Shown here: positions 39,847-49,001 of the stretch, in pieces
Numbering within the stretch: position 1 is the first letter of the stretch
Layout of the letters: every line of letters starts with the position of its first letter
Source of the DNA: an uncultured Algimonas sp.
GTDB lineage: Bacteria; Pseudomonadota; Alphaproteobacteria; Caulobacterales; Maricaulaceae
Length of the DNA stretch: 64,000 nt
Direction of reading: 5' to 3'
NCBI RefSeq assembly: GCF_947498175.1
Contig: NZ_CANMJB010000001.1
Span: 124,001 to 188,000, forward strand
Position numbers and translations under genes: made by a program
The notes under the pieces: model-generated
What the model saw: only the letters and a program-made list of their open reading frames with translations
Database searches by the model: none
What the model was told of the DNA's origin: nothing

Positions 39847-40470
39847 CTACAGCGAGGTGGCCGCCTCGGCGTTGCGCGTGATCGCATCCCAGTCCCTGTC
39901 GGCCAGCGACGCCTTGTCCGCGACCCACGATCCGCCCACGCAGACAACGTTCGGCAAGTCGAGATAGCGCCGGACATCGCCGCGCCCGATCCCGCCCGTC
40001 GGCATGAAGGAAAGTTGCGGCAACGGCCCGCCAATGGCTTTCAGGGCCGAAACCCCGCCCGACGCTTCGGCCGGGAAGAATTTGACCAGTTCGTAGCCCC
40101 GCTCCAGCATCGCCACGGCTTCGCCGACCGTGCTGATGCCGGGAATGGCCGGAACGTTCGCCGCGGCCATCGCATCGGCCAGGCGCGGCGTCGTGCCGGG
40201 CGTGACGATGAAATCCACCCCGATATCCGCGCAGCGTTCGACCTGGTCCGTATCGACGACCGTGCCGACACCCAGCACGATGCCGGTGTCCGCCCGTTTC
40301 AGCATTTCGATCCCATCGAACGCATTCGGCGTCCGCAAGGTCAGTTCGATGACCTCGATCCCGCCTTGCATCAGGGCTTTCGCCAGGGGGACGGCGTCGT
40401 CGGGATCGCCGAGGGCGACGACCGGGACGAGCTGGGAGCGTTTCAACATATCGACGTCATGCAGGGACAT
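39847..40470 (-). CDS. eda: KDPG aldolase (2-dehydro-3-deoxyphosphogluconate aldolase)
   Basis: Last step of the Entner-Doudoroff pathway, splitting KDPG into pyruvate and glyceraldehyde 3-phosphate. The 207-residue product has the class I aldolase pattern: IEVIELTLRTPNAFDGI, GVGTVVD, FIVTPGTTP, the Schiff-base Lys in YELVKFFPAE, and FMPTGGIG. It is divergent from the LacI-family gene, with a shared operator at 40490-40505. No Shine-Dalgarno sequence is seen before the ATG at 40470. Confidence 0.95.
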   Translation of the reverse strand: MSLHDVDMLKRSQLVPVVALGDPDDAVPLAKALMQGGIEVIELTLRTPNAFDGIEMLKRADTGIVLGVGTVVDTDQVERCADIGVDFIVTPGTTPRLADAMAAANVPAIPGISTVGEAVAMLERGYELVKFFPAEASGGVSALKAIGGPLPQLSFMPTGGIGRGDVRRYLDLPNVVCVGGSWVADKASLADRDWDAITRNAEAATSL

Positions 40471-40489
40471 GATGCGGCGGTAGTCAGGC

Positions 40490-40505
40490 TTGACACCGCT
40501 GTCAA
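40490..40505. promoter_or_regulatory. Operator in the eda/lacI divergent promoter region
   Basis: TTGACACCGCTGTCAA, a 16-bp near-perfect palindrome (only the pair at positions 7/10 mismatches). It matches the perfect palindrome before zwf. Each arm contains TTGACA in the direction of the gene it faces, so it can act as -35 for both genes. It lies 19 nt from the eda start codon and 20 nt from the regulator's. Confidence 0.75.
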
Positions 40506-40525
40506 CGCGGCTGCATCAACCTGTC

Positions 40526-41530
40526 ATGAAGACGACCATCACCGATGTCGCCCGCCAGGCCGGCGTGTCGATAAAGACCGTTTCACGCGTGCTGAACGAC
40601 GAACCGAACGTGGCCGAAGCAACGCGCGCGAAAGTCGTCAAAGCGGCGGGCGAGCTGCAATATGCGCCCAATCTTGCGGCGCGCGGGCTGGCCGGATCGC
40701 GGTCCTACATGCTCGCGCTGATCTACGACAATCCCAATCCGAGCTACATTGCAGGCCTGCAGGGCGGCGCGGTCGCGGCTTGCCGCCGCAAGGGCTACCG
40801 CCTCGTCCTTGAGCCGATGACGCAAGCCGCGGCGGAAGCGCCCGACGTAGCGCTGACCCTGCGCCGTCTCGGCGTGGACGGCGTGATCGTCTCGCCGCCT
40901 CTGTCGGCGTCTGACAGCCTGCTCGCGGCATTGGCGGATGTCGGCCTCCCGCATGTCGCGATCGCATCCAGCCCGATCGGATCCGTTCCGACGGTGCACA
41001 TGGACGATGCCGAGGCCGCTCACCGCATGACCTGCCACCTGATCGATCATGGCCATGGCGCCATCGGGTTCGTCGCCGGCCCGGATTCCCATCCCGCATC
41101 GTCTCGCCGCCGCGAGGGTTTCGTGCGCGCCATGACGGAGGCCGGATTGGCGGTCCCGGCGGTCCGGATGGCGCAAGGCGATTTCACCTTCGACAGCGGA
41201 GTCCGCGCAGGCCGAACACTACTGTCGCAAGGAGGCGACCGCCCGACCGCTATCTTCGCCACGAATGACGACATGGCGGCCGGCGTCATGGCCGCAGCCA
41301 CAGAAGCGGGGTTTGCCATACCGGACGACCTGTCTGTCGGCGGTTTCGACGACACGCCGATCGCCCGCATGATCCGCCCCGGGCTGACGACCATTGCACA
41401 GCCGATCCGGGACATGGGTGCCGCGGCCGCCATGCGGCTGATCGCCCGGCCCGTCGGCGATGGATCCGATGCGGACGCCTTTGGATTCGATCTGGCCGTC
41501 CGCGGCTCGACTGGGCCGGCGCCAACATGA
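40526..41530 (+). CDS. LacI family transcriptional regulator of the Entner-Doudoroff genes
   Basis: A 334-residue repressor-type protein. The N-terminal LacI helix-turn-helix is TITDVARQAGVSIKTVSRVL, followed by the hinge helix NLAARGLAGSRSYMLALI and a periplasmic-binding-protein-like sensor domain (GVIVSPPLSASDSLLAAL; AIFATNDDMAAGVM; LSVGGFDDTPIARMIRPGLTTI). The start at 40526 begins directly before the HTH, the family norm. It is flanked by two copies of the same palindrome, before eda/lacI and before zwf, so it most likely autoregulates and controls the whole pathway in response to a sugar phosphate (inference). Confidence 0.93.
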   Translation: MKTTITDVARQAGVSIKTVSRVLNDEPNVAEATRAKVVKAAGELQYAPNLAARGLAGSRSYMLALIYDNPNPSYIAGLQGGAVAACRRKGYRLVLEPMTQAAAEAPDVALTLRRLGVDGVIVSPPLSASDSLLAALADVGLPHVAIASSPIGSVPTVHMDDAEAAHRMTCHLIDHGHGAIGFVAGPDSHPASSRRREGFVRAMTEAGLAVPAVRMAQGDFTFDSGVRAGRTLLSQGGDRPTAIFATNDDMAAGVMAAATEAGFAIPDDLSVGGFDDTPIARMIRPGLTTIAQPIRDMGAAAAMRLIARPVGDGSDADAFGFDLAVRGSTGPAPT

Positions 41531-41541
41531 GGGGTTTCGTG

Positions 41542-41557
41542 TTGACAGCGCTGTCAA
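41542..41557. promoter_or_regulatory. LacI-type operator before zwf
   Basis: TTGACAGCGCTGTCAA, a perfect 16-bp palindrome. Its left arm is the -35 element of the zwf promoter, so a bound repressor would block RNA polymerase. It shares 15 of 16 bases with the palindrome at 40490-40505. Confidence 0.85.
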
Positions 41558-41570
41558 GAGCTTTCATATT
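41542..41570 (+). promoter_or_regulatory. Sigma70 promoter of zwf-pgl-edd-glk
   Basis: Consensus -35 TTGACA (41542-41547), an exact 17-nt spacer and -10 CATATT (41565-41570). Transcription would start near 41577, leaving a leader of about 50 nt before zwf. Confidence 0.75.
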
Positions 41571-41627
41571 CGTGGCCAGGCGCATCCCCGTCCAGCCGCC
41601 AATCCGTCTATACGTCACGAGGTCATG

Positions 41628-43142
41628 ATGCCGGAACGCGACCCTCAGCAGTCCGACGAACATGAAGGGTCCTCGACATTCGTTCCCGTCGACCCGTTCG
41701 AGATCGTGGTCTTCGGCGCAACCGGAGATCTGGCCCGCCGCAAACTGCTGCCTTCGCTCTATCACCGCTATTGCGACGGCCAGATCCCCGACAATTCGCG
41801 CATTATCGGTGTGTCGCGAACCGAATTGACCCGCGAGGCGTTCGTCGCCCTGGTGCGCGACGCCTACGCCGAATTCGAGGACGCGGAGAACTGGAAGCCC
41901 GATTGTTTCGAGGCGTTCGCCGAAATGCTCGACTATGTCGCCCTGGACGTCATGTCGGACGGCGACGACTGGGCGCGTCTGGATGAAACGCTCGGCCCGA
42001 AGTCGGACCTGATCCGCATCTTCTACCTCGCCATGCCGCCCAAGCTCTATGTCCGGATCGCGGAAGGGCTCGACAAGGCCGGGTTGGCACATGCGGAAAG
42101 CCGGGTCGTGCTGGAAAAACCGCTCGGCCGGGACTTCGCCTCCGCGGACGCGATCAATGCCGGGGTCGGCCGGGTTTTCGACGAAAACCGCATCTACCGG
42201 ATCGATCACTATCTGGGAAAGGAGACGGTGCAGAACCTGATGGTGCTGCGGTTCGGCAACATTCTGCTGGAACCGCTGTGGAACAGCCGCGCCATCGAGC
42301 ACATCGAGATCACGGTCGCCGAAACGCTGGGCGTGAACGGCCGCGGCGCCTATTACGACGCGTCTGGGGCCCTGCGCGACATGGTCCAGAACCATCTGCT
42401 GCAGCTGCTGTGCCTGACGACTATGGAGCCGCCGGCTTCCATCGATGCGGACGATCTGCGCACCGAGAAGATCAAGGTATTGAGAGCGCTGCGACCCGTG
42501 ACGGCTGCAAACGTGGCGGAGACGACGGTGCGCGCGCAATACACGAAAGGCCGCATCGACGGCGTTCCGGTCGACGACTATCTGGCCGATGCCGACACGG
42601 TCGAGTCCGGTACGGAAAGCTTCGTCGCCATCCGGACGGAGATCGAGAACTGGCGTTGGGCCGGCGTGCCGATCTACATGCGTTCCGGCAAGCGCATGGC
42701 GACGCGGCGTTCCGAGATCGTGATCCAGTTCCGCCCGGTGCCCCATTCCATCTTTCCGGGCGAAACCAATCTGGACGCCAACAAGCTCGTCATCCGCCTG
42801 CAACCCGACGAGGCGGTCACGCTGTGGATGGAAATCAAGGAGCCGGGCGCCGGGGGGTTGCGGTTGAAGACCCTGCCGCTGAACCTGTCCTATGCCGACA
42901 ATTTCGCCGTGCGCTATCCGGATGCCTATGAACGTCTGCTAATGGATGTGGTGCGCGGCAACCTGTCGCTTTTCATGCGCCGCGACGAAGTCGAGGCCGC
43001 CTGGCACTGGGTGGACGGCATCATCGACGCCTGGGCCGAGACGCAGCAGCGGCTGAGCCTCTACCCGGCCGGAGAGGACGGGCCGGACGCGGCTCGCTTC
43101 ATGCTGGAGCAGCACGGCGATCATTGGGCGGATGCGTCATGA
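41628..43142 (+). CDS. zwf: Glucose-6-phosphate dehydrogenase
   Basis: NADP-dependent oxidation of glucose 6-phosphate to 6-phosphogluconolactone, the entry to the Entner-Doudoroff and pentose phosphate routes. The roughly 504-residue product has the nucleotide-binding motif VVFGATGDLARRKLLPSLY near residue 30 and the active-site signature RIDHYLGKE near residue 190, then NRAIEHIEITVAE-like NSRAIEHIEITVAE. Two ATG codons lie side by side (41625 and 41628); the second has the better distance to ACGAGG. Its stop overlaps pgl (ATGA). Confidence 0.96.
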   Translation: MPERDPQQSDEHEGSSTFVPVDPFEIVVFGATGDLARRKLLPSLYHRYCDGQIPDNSRIIGVSRTELTREAFVALVRDAYAEFEDAENWKPDCFEAFAEMLDYVALDVMSDGDDWARLDETLGPKSDLIRIFYLAMPPKLYVRIAEGLDKAGLAHAESRVVLEKPLGRDFASADAINAGVGRVFDENRIYRIDHYLGKETVQNLMVLRFGNILLEPLWNSRAIEHIEITVAETLGVNGRGAYYDASGALRDMVQNHLLQLLCLTTMEPPASIDADDLRTEKIKVLRALRPVTAANVAETTVRAQYTKGRIDGVPVDDYLADADTVESGTESFVAIRTEIENWRWAGVPIYMRSGKRMATRRSEIVIQFRPVPHSIFPGETNLDANKLVIRLQPDEAVTLWMEIKEPGAGGLRLKTLPLNLSYADNFAVRYPDAYERLLMDVVRGNLSLFMRRDEVEAAWHWVDGIIDAWAETQQRLSLYPAGEDGPDAARFMLEQHGDHWADAS

Positions 43143-43855
43143 CTGAGGCTTTCCTTAGATACTTCAGTGATCTGGATGATCTCGTTCATGCGGCTACGGC
43201 GCATCTGTCGGGAACCCTCGCCAAAGCGCTGGACGCGCGCGGGCGGGCCAGCCTCATGCTGTCCGGCGGGTCCAGTCCGGAGCCGGTCTATCGCCGCCTG
43301 GCGCAGGAGCCGCTGGCGTGGGACGGCGTCGGCGTGGGACTGGTGGATGAACGGTGGGTGCCGCGCGGCCATCCGGCGTCCAACGCGGATTTCGTGCAAA
43401 ACTGTTTCGAGGACAGCCCGGCAGACCGCGCCTTGTTCGTTCCGCTCCATAACGGTCACGAGCGCGCGGCGGAGGGGCTGGAGGCTGCAGAGCAAGCTCT
43501 GGCCTTGCTGGCGCAACCCTTCGACATTTGCGTCATGGGCATGGGGCTGGACGGGCACACGGCCTCCTGGTTTCCGCGGTCCATGGGTCTGGACGCGGCT
43601 CTGGATGCCGATGGCGACGCTCGCGTGGCAGCAGTCGATGCCCGCGGGTGCGAAGGGGCCGGGGAAATCACGCAGCGCATGACGCTGACATTCGCGGCGG
43701 TCGCGGCGGCGCGCCATACGGTTCTGCTGCTCAGCAGTTGGGAAAAGCTTGATGTCTTCCGCGCCGCGGCCGACCTCGATGTCAGGGACGCCCCGGTCAA
43801 GGCGCTGCTGTCGCTCGGCGACCGGCTGACCGTGTTCGCGCTGGAGATCGCATGA
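43139..43855 (+). CDS. pgl: 6-phosphogluconolactonase
   Basis: Hydrolyses 6-phosphogluconolactone to 6-phosphogluconate. The 238-residue product has the DevB/Pgl features [34 protein letters not shown] and [19 protein letters not shown]. Start and stop overlap zwf and edd by 4 nt each as ATGA, showing tight coupling in the operon. Confidence 0.95.
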   Translation: MTEAFLRYFSDLDDLVHAATAHLSGTLAKALDARGRASLMLSGGSSPEPVYRRLAQEPLAWDGVGVGLVDERWVPRGHPASNADFVQNCFEDSPADRALFVPLHNGHERAAEGLEAAEQALALLAQPFDICVMGMGLDGHTASWFPRSMGLDAALDADGDARVAAVDARGCEGAGEITQRMTLTFAAVAAARHTVLLLSSWEKLDVFRAAADLDVRDAPVKALLSLGDRLTVFALEIA

Positions 43856-45702
43856 CCGTCCATGACGCCCTGCAGGCCGTGACGGACCGGATCGCTGCGC
43901 GCTCGGCGAAGACCCGTGCCGCCTATCTCGACGCCTGCCGCGCCAATATGCGGCCCGGCCCGCGGCGGCGCCTTCTGTCCGAGGGCAATCTCGCCCATGC
44001 GGCTGCGGCGTGCCCGGTGCTGGAAAAGACCGAATTGCTCGGGGCGAGTTGGCCCAATCTCGGCATAGTCACGGCCTATAACGACATGCTGTCGGCGCAT
44101 CAGCCATTCGGCCGTTTTCCGGACGTCATCAAACGGGCCGCGCGCAAGGCCGGGGCGACGGCGCAGGTCGCGGGCGGCGTGCCCGCCATGTGCGACGGGG
44201 TCACGCAAGGCCGCGACGGAATGGAGCTGTCGCTGTTTTCGCGCGACGTGATCGCGCAAAGCACGGCCGTGGCGTTGTCGCACGATTGTTTCGACGCGGC
44301 GATCCATCTCGGCGTCTGCGACAAGATCGTGCCGGGCCTGCTGATCGCGGCGCTGCGTTACGGCTACCTGCCGCATATCTTCGCACCGGCCGGACCGATG
44401 CCGTCGGGCATTCCCAACCCGGAAAAAGCAAAGGTGCGCCAGCAATTCGCCGCCGGAGAGGTCGGTCGCGACACGCTCCTTGCTGCCGAAGCCGCCAGCT
44501 ATCATTCGCCGGGCACCTGCACCTTCTACGGCACGGCCAACACCAACCAGATGCTGATGGAAATCATGGGCATGCAGCTGCCCGGCAGTTCGTTCATCCA
44601 TCCCAACACGCCGCTGCGTGACGCGATGACGGCGCGCACCGTCGCCCGCGCCGTCGCGATCACGAACATGGCCGAAGACTTCACACCGGCCTGCGAGGTG
44701 ATCGACGTCCGCGCCATCGTCAACGGGCTGGTCGGCCTGATGGCGACGGGCGGATCGACCAATCTGACGATCCACCTATCCGCCATTGCGCGAAGCGCGG
44801 GCCTGTTGATCGATTGGAACGATTATGCCGAGATTTCGCGCATCGTGCCGCTGATCTGCCGCATTTATCCCAACGGTGCGGCGGATGTGAATCACTTTCA
44901 CGCAGCCGGCGGCATGGCCTATCTGGTCGGTGAATTGCTGGGCGAGGGGCTGCTTCACCCCGATGTCACGACCGTGGCTGGCGGTGAGGGCCTGTTGGAA
45001 TACGCGAAGGAGCCGGTCCTGATGGATGAGAGCACGCTCGAGGTCGGCTACAGGGACGGACCCGGAACCAGTCTCGTGCCAGACATACTGGCCTGCGTTT
45101 CCGAGCCGTTCCGGGCCGATGGCGGGCTGGCGCTGATGACCGGCAATCTCGGACGCGGCGTTATGAAGGTCTCCTCCGTGGCGCGCGAGAACTGGCAGGT
45201 CGAAGCCCCCGCCATCGTGATCGACGATCAGGACGATCTGATCGCCCTGCACCAGGCAGGCGAGCTGGAACGCGATTTCGTGGCGGTGCTGCGGTTCCAG
45301 GGACCGCGCGCCAACGGCATGCCGGAGTTGCACAAGCTGACACCCGTACTGGGTCTGCAGCAGGACAAGGGCTTCCGCGTCGCGCTGGTCACGGACGGCC
45401 GCATGTCGGGAGCGTCCGGCAAGATCCCGGCGGCGATCCACATGCATCCGGAAGCGCTGCTCGGCGGGCCCCTGTCGCGTGTCGTGACGGGCGACACGGT
45501 CCGGGTCGATGCGGCGGCCGGGACGGTCGAGGTGCTGGATGCGGACCTGTCGCGCCGTGACCCCGCATCGGCGCCGATGCGCGGCAACCTGTCGGCGCTC
45601 GGCATGAACATGTTCGCGCCGCAACGGTCTATCGCGACCGATGCGGAAAGCGGCGCATCGACACTTGGGAACATGTTCGGCAATGCGGCGGTGCCGGCAT
45701 GA
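43852..45702 (+). CDS. edd: Phosphogluconate dehydratase
   Basis: Fe-S dehydratase that turns 6-phosphogluconate into KDPG, the key Entner-Doudoroff step. The 616-residue product belongs to the IlvD/Edd family, with cluster-ligand cysteines in [19 protein letters not shown] and [14 protein letters not shown], and the C-terminal signature [21 protein letters not shown]. It overlaps pgl at its start and glk at its end by 4 nt. Confidence 0.96.
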   Translation: MTVHDALQAVTDRIAARSAKTRAAYLDACRANMRPGPRRRLLSEGNLAHAAAACPVLEKTELLGASWPNLGIVTAYNDMLSAHQPFGRFPDVIKRAARKAGATAQVAGGVPAMCDGVTQGRDGMELSLFSRDVIAQSTAVALSHDCFDAAIHLGVCDKIVPGLLIAALRYGYLPHIFAPAGPMPSGIPNPEKAKVRQQFAAGEVGRDTLLAAEAASYHSPGTCTFYGTANTNQMLMEIMGMQLPGSSFIHPNTPLRDAMTARTVARAVAITNMAEDFTPACEVIDVRAIVNGLVGLMATGGSTNLTIHLSAIARSAGLLIDWNDYAEISRIVPLICRIYPNGAADVNHFHAAGGMAYLVGELLGEGLLHPDVTTVAGGEGLLEYAKEPVLMDESTLEVGYRDGPGTSLVPDILACVSEPFRADGGLALMTGNLGRGVMKVSSVARENWQVEAPAIVIDDQDDLIALHQAGELERDFVAVLRFQGPRANGMPELHKLTPVLGLQQDKGFRVALVTDGRMSGASGKIPAAIHMHPEALLGGPLSRVVTGDTVRVDAAAGTVEVLDADLSRRDPASAPMRGNLSALGMNMFAPQRSIATDAESGASTLGNMFGNAAVPA

Positions 45703-46661
45703 GCCGCGTCCTCGTCGGCGATGTCGGGGGCACGAATGTGCGCTTCGCTCTGGCCGAGACGATGGCCGACGGAACGATCCATCTGCACGATCCGGACATC
45801 TTTCCGGTGCGCGAGTTTCCGGCTTTCGACGACGCCGCGCGCCTCTACCTATCCAATACGGGCAGCGCGCCGGACCGGGCGGCCTTCGCATTCGCCGGGC
45901 CGAAAACCGGCGACACGATCCGCATGACCAACGTGGATTGGACGGTATCCGAAAGCGGATTGCGCGGTGCGTTCGGACTGCGCGACGCCGTTCTGATGAA
46001 CGATTTCGTCGCCATGGCCTATGGTGTGTCCATCATGGCGGATACGGCGTTCGAAACGGTCGTGGAGGGCAGCGTGCCGGACCCGGCCACACCGGTCGCC
46101 GTGCTTGGGCCTGGGACAGGCCTGGGTCTGGCTTCCATCCTGCCGGACGACCCGCCGCGCGTTCTGGCGACCGAAGGCGGACATGCCGCCCTGTCGCCGA
46201 TCGGCGATCTGGAAATAGCGGTGTGGCGCTATTGGCTGGAGCGGCAGGATTTCGTGTCGGCGGAGACATTGCTGTCCGGATCGGGCCTGCACCGCGTCTA
46301 TCGCGCGCTTTGCGACGCGACTGGCAACGCGCTGGATCTGTCGAACGAGGAGGAAGTCGTGCTGATCGCCTTGTCCGATCCGGCATCGGTCGCCCGGCAA
46401 AGCGTCGATCTGTTCTGCGGCATGCTCGGCACATATGCGGGCAATGCCGCCTTGATGCTGGGCGCGGGCAGCGTCACCCTGGCCGGAGGCGTGACACGCC
46501 ATGTCGCGCCGTTCTTCGCCGAGTCGGACTTCACCGCGCGCTTCCGCGAGCGTGGCGCCGGATCCGGATATCTCGCCGACATGCCCGTCCGCCGCATCGT
46601 TGCGTCCTATGCGCCGCTATACGGCGCGGCGCTCAGGTCGGTCAGGCCGGCTTCGCCCTAG
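45699..46661 (+). CDS. glk: Glucokinase
   Basis: ATP-dependent phosphorylation of glucose, feeding zwf. The 320-residue product is of the proteobacterial Glk family: the phosphate-binding [12 protein letters not shown] at the start, [22 protein letters not shown], the [11 protein letters not shown] active-site region and [13 protein letters not shown]. It is the last gene of zwf-pgl-edd-glk. Its stop codon shares the palindrome CTAG with the stop of the convergent dsbA-like gene. Confidence 0.95.
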   Translation: MSRVLVGDVGGTNVRFALAETMADGTIHLHDPDIFPVREFPAFDDAARLYLSNTGSAPDRAAFAFAGPKTGDTIRMTNVDWTVSESGLRGAFGLRDAVLMNDFVAMAYGVSIMADTAFETVVEGSVPDPATPVAVLGPGTGLGLASILPDDPPRVLATEGGHAALSPIGDLEIAVWRYWLERQDFVSAETLLSGSGLHRVYRALCDATGNALDLSNEEEVVLIALSDPASVARQSVDLFCGMLGTYAGNAALMLGAGSVTLAGGVTRHVAPFFAESDFTARFRERGAGSGYLADMPVRRIVASYAPLYGAALRSVRPASP

Positions 46662-47404
46662 CCCTCCAGCGCGGCGTCCAGCAGCTCGGTCATCTTCGCC
46701 ATGTCCGCGCCGGACACGAATTCGTCGTTGACGATGAAGAACGGCGTACCCGTCAGAGCCGGGATGCGCTGTCCGAGCGCGAGATTGTCCGCGATCTGGC
46801 GGTCGATGGCCGGATCCTTCATGTCGCGTTCCAATTGTTCCGTATCCAGACCCATGGTCTTGGCGAGGTCGAGAACACGCTTTCGGTTGAGCGCGCGCTC
46901 ACCCATCATCGCGAAATGCATCTGGCGGTATTTGCCCTGGCGCGCCGCCGCGAGCGCCGCGCGCGCGGCCATGTGGGACGTGCCGTCGCGGCCTGTCAGC
47001 ACGGGCAATTCCTTGAACACGACGCGCACATCGTCGGGATGCTTTTCGATGGTTGCTTCGACCCAATCCGTCGAGCGTTTGCAGAAGCCGCAATTATAGT
47101 CGAAGAACTCGACCAGCTGCACCTTGGCGTCTTTGGGGCCGATGGAATAGTCGCGCGGGTCGCGGAAGATCTGGTCCGAAAGCTCCGCGATCGCATCCAC
47201 GCTGTCCTGCAGCTCGGCCTGGCTGTCCTTGCGGTCCAGTTCGATCAGGGCCTCCCGGATGACTTCGGGGTTTTCCAGCAGATAGGCGCGAACGATCTCT
47301 TCCACGTCGCTCTTGGACATCTGGCCCGGATCGGCTTGCGCGCAGGCGGCGAGGCCGAGGACCGAGAGGGCGGCAGCGGTGCGGAGAAGGCGTATCATGG
47401 ACAT
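46658..47404 (-). CDS. DsbA family thioredoxin-fold lipoprotein
   Basis: Periplasmic thiol-disulfide oxidoreductase of the DsbA/Com1-like group. The 248-residue product has a lipobox GLAAC (Cys20), an N-terminal helical part (VEEIVRAYLLENPEVIREAL), and the active site Cys104-G-F-Cys107 in FFDYNCGFCKR. The cis-Pro loop is TGTPFFIVNDEFVSG. An alternative start two codons later (MIRLLR) is possible. Confidence 0.93.
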   Translation of the reverse strand: MSMIRLLRTAAALSVLGLAACAQADPGQMSKSDVEEIVRAYLLENPEVIREALIELDRKDSQAELQDSVDAIAELSDQIFRDPRDYSIGPKDAKVQLVEFFDYNCGFCKRSTDWVEATIEKHPDDVRVVFKELPVLTGRDGTSHMAARAALAAARQGKYRQMHFAMMGERALNRKRVLDLAKTMGLDTEQLERDMKDPAIDRQIADNLALGQRIPALTGTPFFIVNDEFVSGADMAKMTELLDAALEG

Positions 47405-47457
47405 ATCCGGAAAGGGTCGAAGGTCGGGTCGGACTTAGTCGCCTGCATGGGGTTTGG

Positions 47458-48909
47458 CTATGGCCAAACGGGCCGCGTCCTGACGTGTTCGTGCGGGTCG
47501 TCCTGACCGGACGTCACGGACAGGCCGAACGGTTTGCCGCGGCGCTGGTCGCGGCGGCGCTTGTCGAGTTGCGCTTCGGCGACGACGACGATGTCGGCCG
47601 CGCGGCGCCATTGCGGAATGCCTTCTTCCAGATCTTCCTTGGCGCGTCCGGCGAAAGAGTAGGCCTGATCGAGCTCTCCGATCGCATAGAAGCGTTCGGC
47701 CGATGCATACTTGGCCAGTCCGTCTTCATCCTGTTCCGCGTAAGCCAGCGACAGGAGATACCAGGCATAGGAATAGGACGGCTCCTGACGCAGGGCGGAC
47801 TTGAGCAGCTCGACGGATCGCTCGACTTTCTCGGGATCGCGCGTTTCGAACAATGACCGCGCCAGAGCGACCTTCAACAACATGGCGTCGGGTTTGAGTG
47901 CCAGCGCCCGCTCGGCAGGCGGCAGCGCCAGTTCGCGTTGACCGGATTCGTGCAGGATCTGTGCCTTGAGTTCATGGAAGTAGGGATTGTCCGGCTCATC
48001 GTCGATGAGCGTGTCGACCTCGCGGATCGCATTGCGCAGATCGGCGGCGCGGAAGTGGGCGACGGCGCGGGCATAGCGGGCGGGTTGCGTCATGTCGTCG
48101 AGCGGATAGCGGTTGAAGACCAGTTGCGGCGCATCGAGGAAACCGCGCAACTTGGCTTTCATCATTTCGTGCCGGTGGAGATCCTCCGGCGGATCGACCG
48201 CATCGGCATATTCGCTCTCGGCCACGCGTTCGCGCATCTTGTCGATCCGGTCGGCCGACAGAGGGTGGGAGCGGAAATATTCGTAACGACGGGCTTGCGA
48301 CAGCACTTCCTGGGCGCGGTAATTGTCGAAGAAGTCGATCAGCCCCTGGCCGGATTGGCCCGTCATTTCGAGAAACTGGATGGCATATTGGTCGGCGGCC
48401 GATTCGTCGACGCGGGAATGGGCCAAGGCTTCGACCGCGCCGAACTGCGTCGCTCCGCCGAGAATGGCCGCGCCCGCGCCGCCTTCACCCGCGAGGATGG
48501 CAGCCAGTCCGACCCCGGCTGCGAGCAGCATGGCGCCGTAAGCGGACCGGTTGCCGTAATCGGACCGCACGATGTGGCCGCCGACGATGTGCCCGGCTTC
48601 ATGGGCGATGACGCCCTTGAGCTCATTGGGCGTCTCCGCCCGCATGATCAGCCCGCTATGCAGGAAGATGTTCTGCCCGCGTGTGACGAAGGCATTCAGT
48701 TCCGGATCGTTGACGATATAGATATCGACGGACGCCGGGTTCAGCCCACCGGCGCGCAGCAGCGGATCGGTGAATTCGCGCAGCGTTTCCTCGATCTCCG
48801 TATCGCGCAGCAAGCTCTGCGCCTGGCTCTGCGCGAACAGCATGGCCGCCACGGCGAAGCCGCCGAGCAGGCGCAGCAAAGCTGTTATGATGACACGTGA
48901 ACGGATCAT
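47458..48909 (-). CDS. M48 family metalloprotease with TPR repeats (BepA-like)
   Basis: Periplasmic zinc protease/chaperone like BepA, which clears badly assembled outer-membrane proteins. The start at 48909 has GGAAGAAG 6 nt upstream and gives a signal peptide (ALLRLLGGFAVAAMLFAQSQAQ). The zinc motif is H103-E-A-G-H107, and the third ligand Glu is probably in ALAHSRVDESAAD. The C-terminal half has TPR-like repeats (ARYARAVAHFRAADLRNAI; LALPPAERALALKPDAML; AWYLLSLAYAEQ). Length is 483 residues. Confidence 0.93.
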   Translation of the reverse strand: MIRSRVIITALLRLLGGFAVAAMLFAQSQAQSLLRDTEIEETLREFTDPLLRAGGLNPASVDIYIVNDPELNAFVTRGQNIFLHSGLIMRAETPNELKGVIAHEAGHIVGGHIVRSDYGNRSAYGAMLLAAGVGLAAILAGEGGAGAAILGGATQFGAVEALAHSRVDESAADQYAIQFLEMTGQSGQGLIDFFDNYRAQEVLSQARRYEYFRSHPLSADRIDKMRERVAESEYADAVDPPEDLHRHEMMKAKLRGFLDAPQLVFNRYPLDDMTQPARYARAVAHFRAADLRNAIREVDTLIDDEPDNPYFHELKAQILHESGQRELALPPAERALALKPDAMLLKVALARSLFETRDPEKVERSVELLKSALRQEPSYSYAWYLLSLAYAEQDEDGLAKYASAERFYAIGELDQAYSFAGRAKEDLEEGIPQWRRAADIVVVAEAQLDKRRRDQRRGKPFGLSVTSGQDDPHEHVRTRPVWP

Positions 48910-48950
48910 TACGGGCTTCTTCCACCTGCGAGAGGCCGGAATCAAGTTAC

Positions 48951-48980
48951 GCAGGGGTCACGATTCAGTGTGACCCCTGC
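48951..48980 (-). terminator. Strong hairpin after rne (terminator-like, no T tract)
   Basis: A perfect 11-bp inverted repeat (gcaggggtcac/gtgacccctgc) with an 8-nt loop, 22 nt after the rne stop and 42 nt before the M48 start. No run of T follows on either strand, so it may mark an mRNA end or protect it rather than terminate by itself. Confidence 0.45.
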
Positions 48981-49001
48981 GCGAAAGCATCGCCGACGCG
49001 G

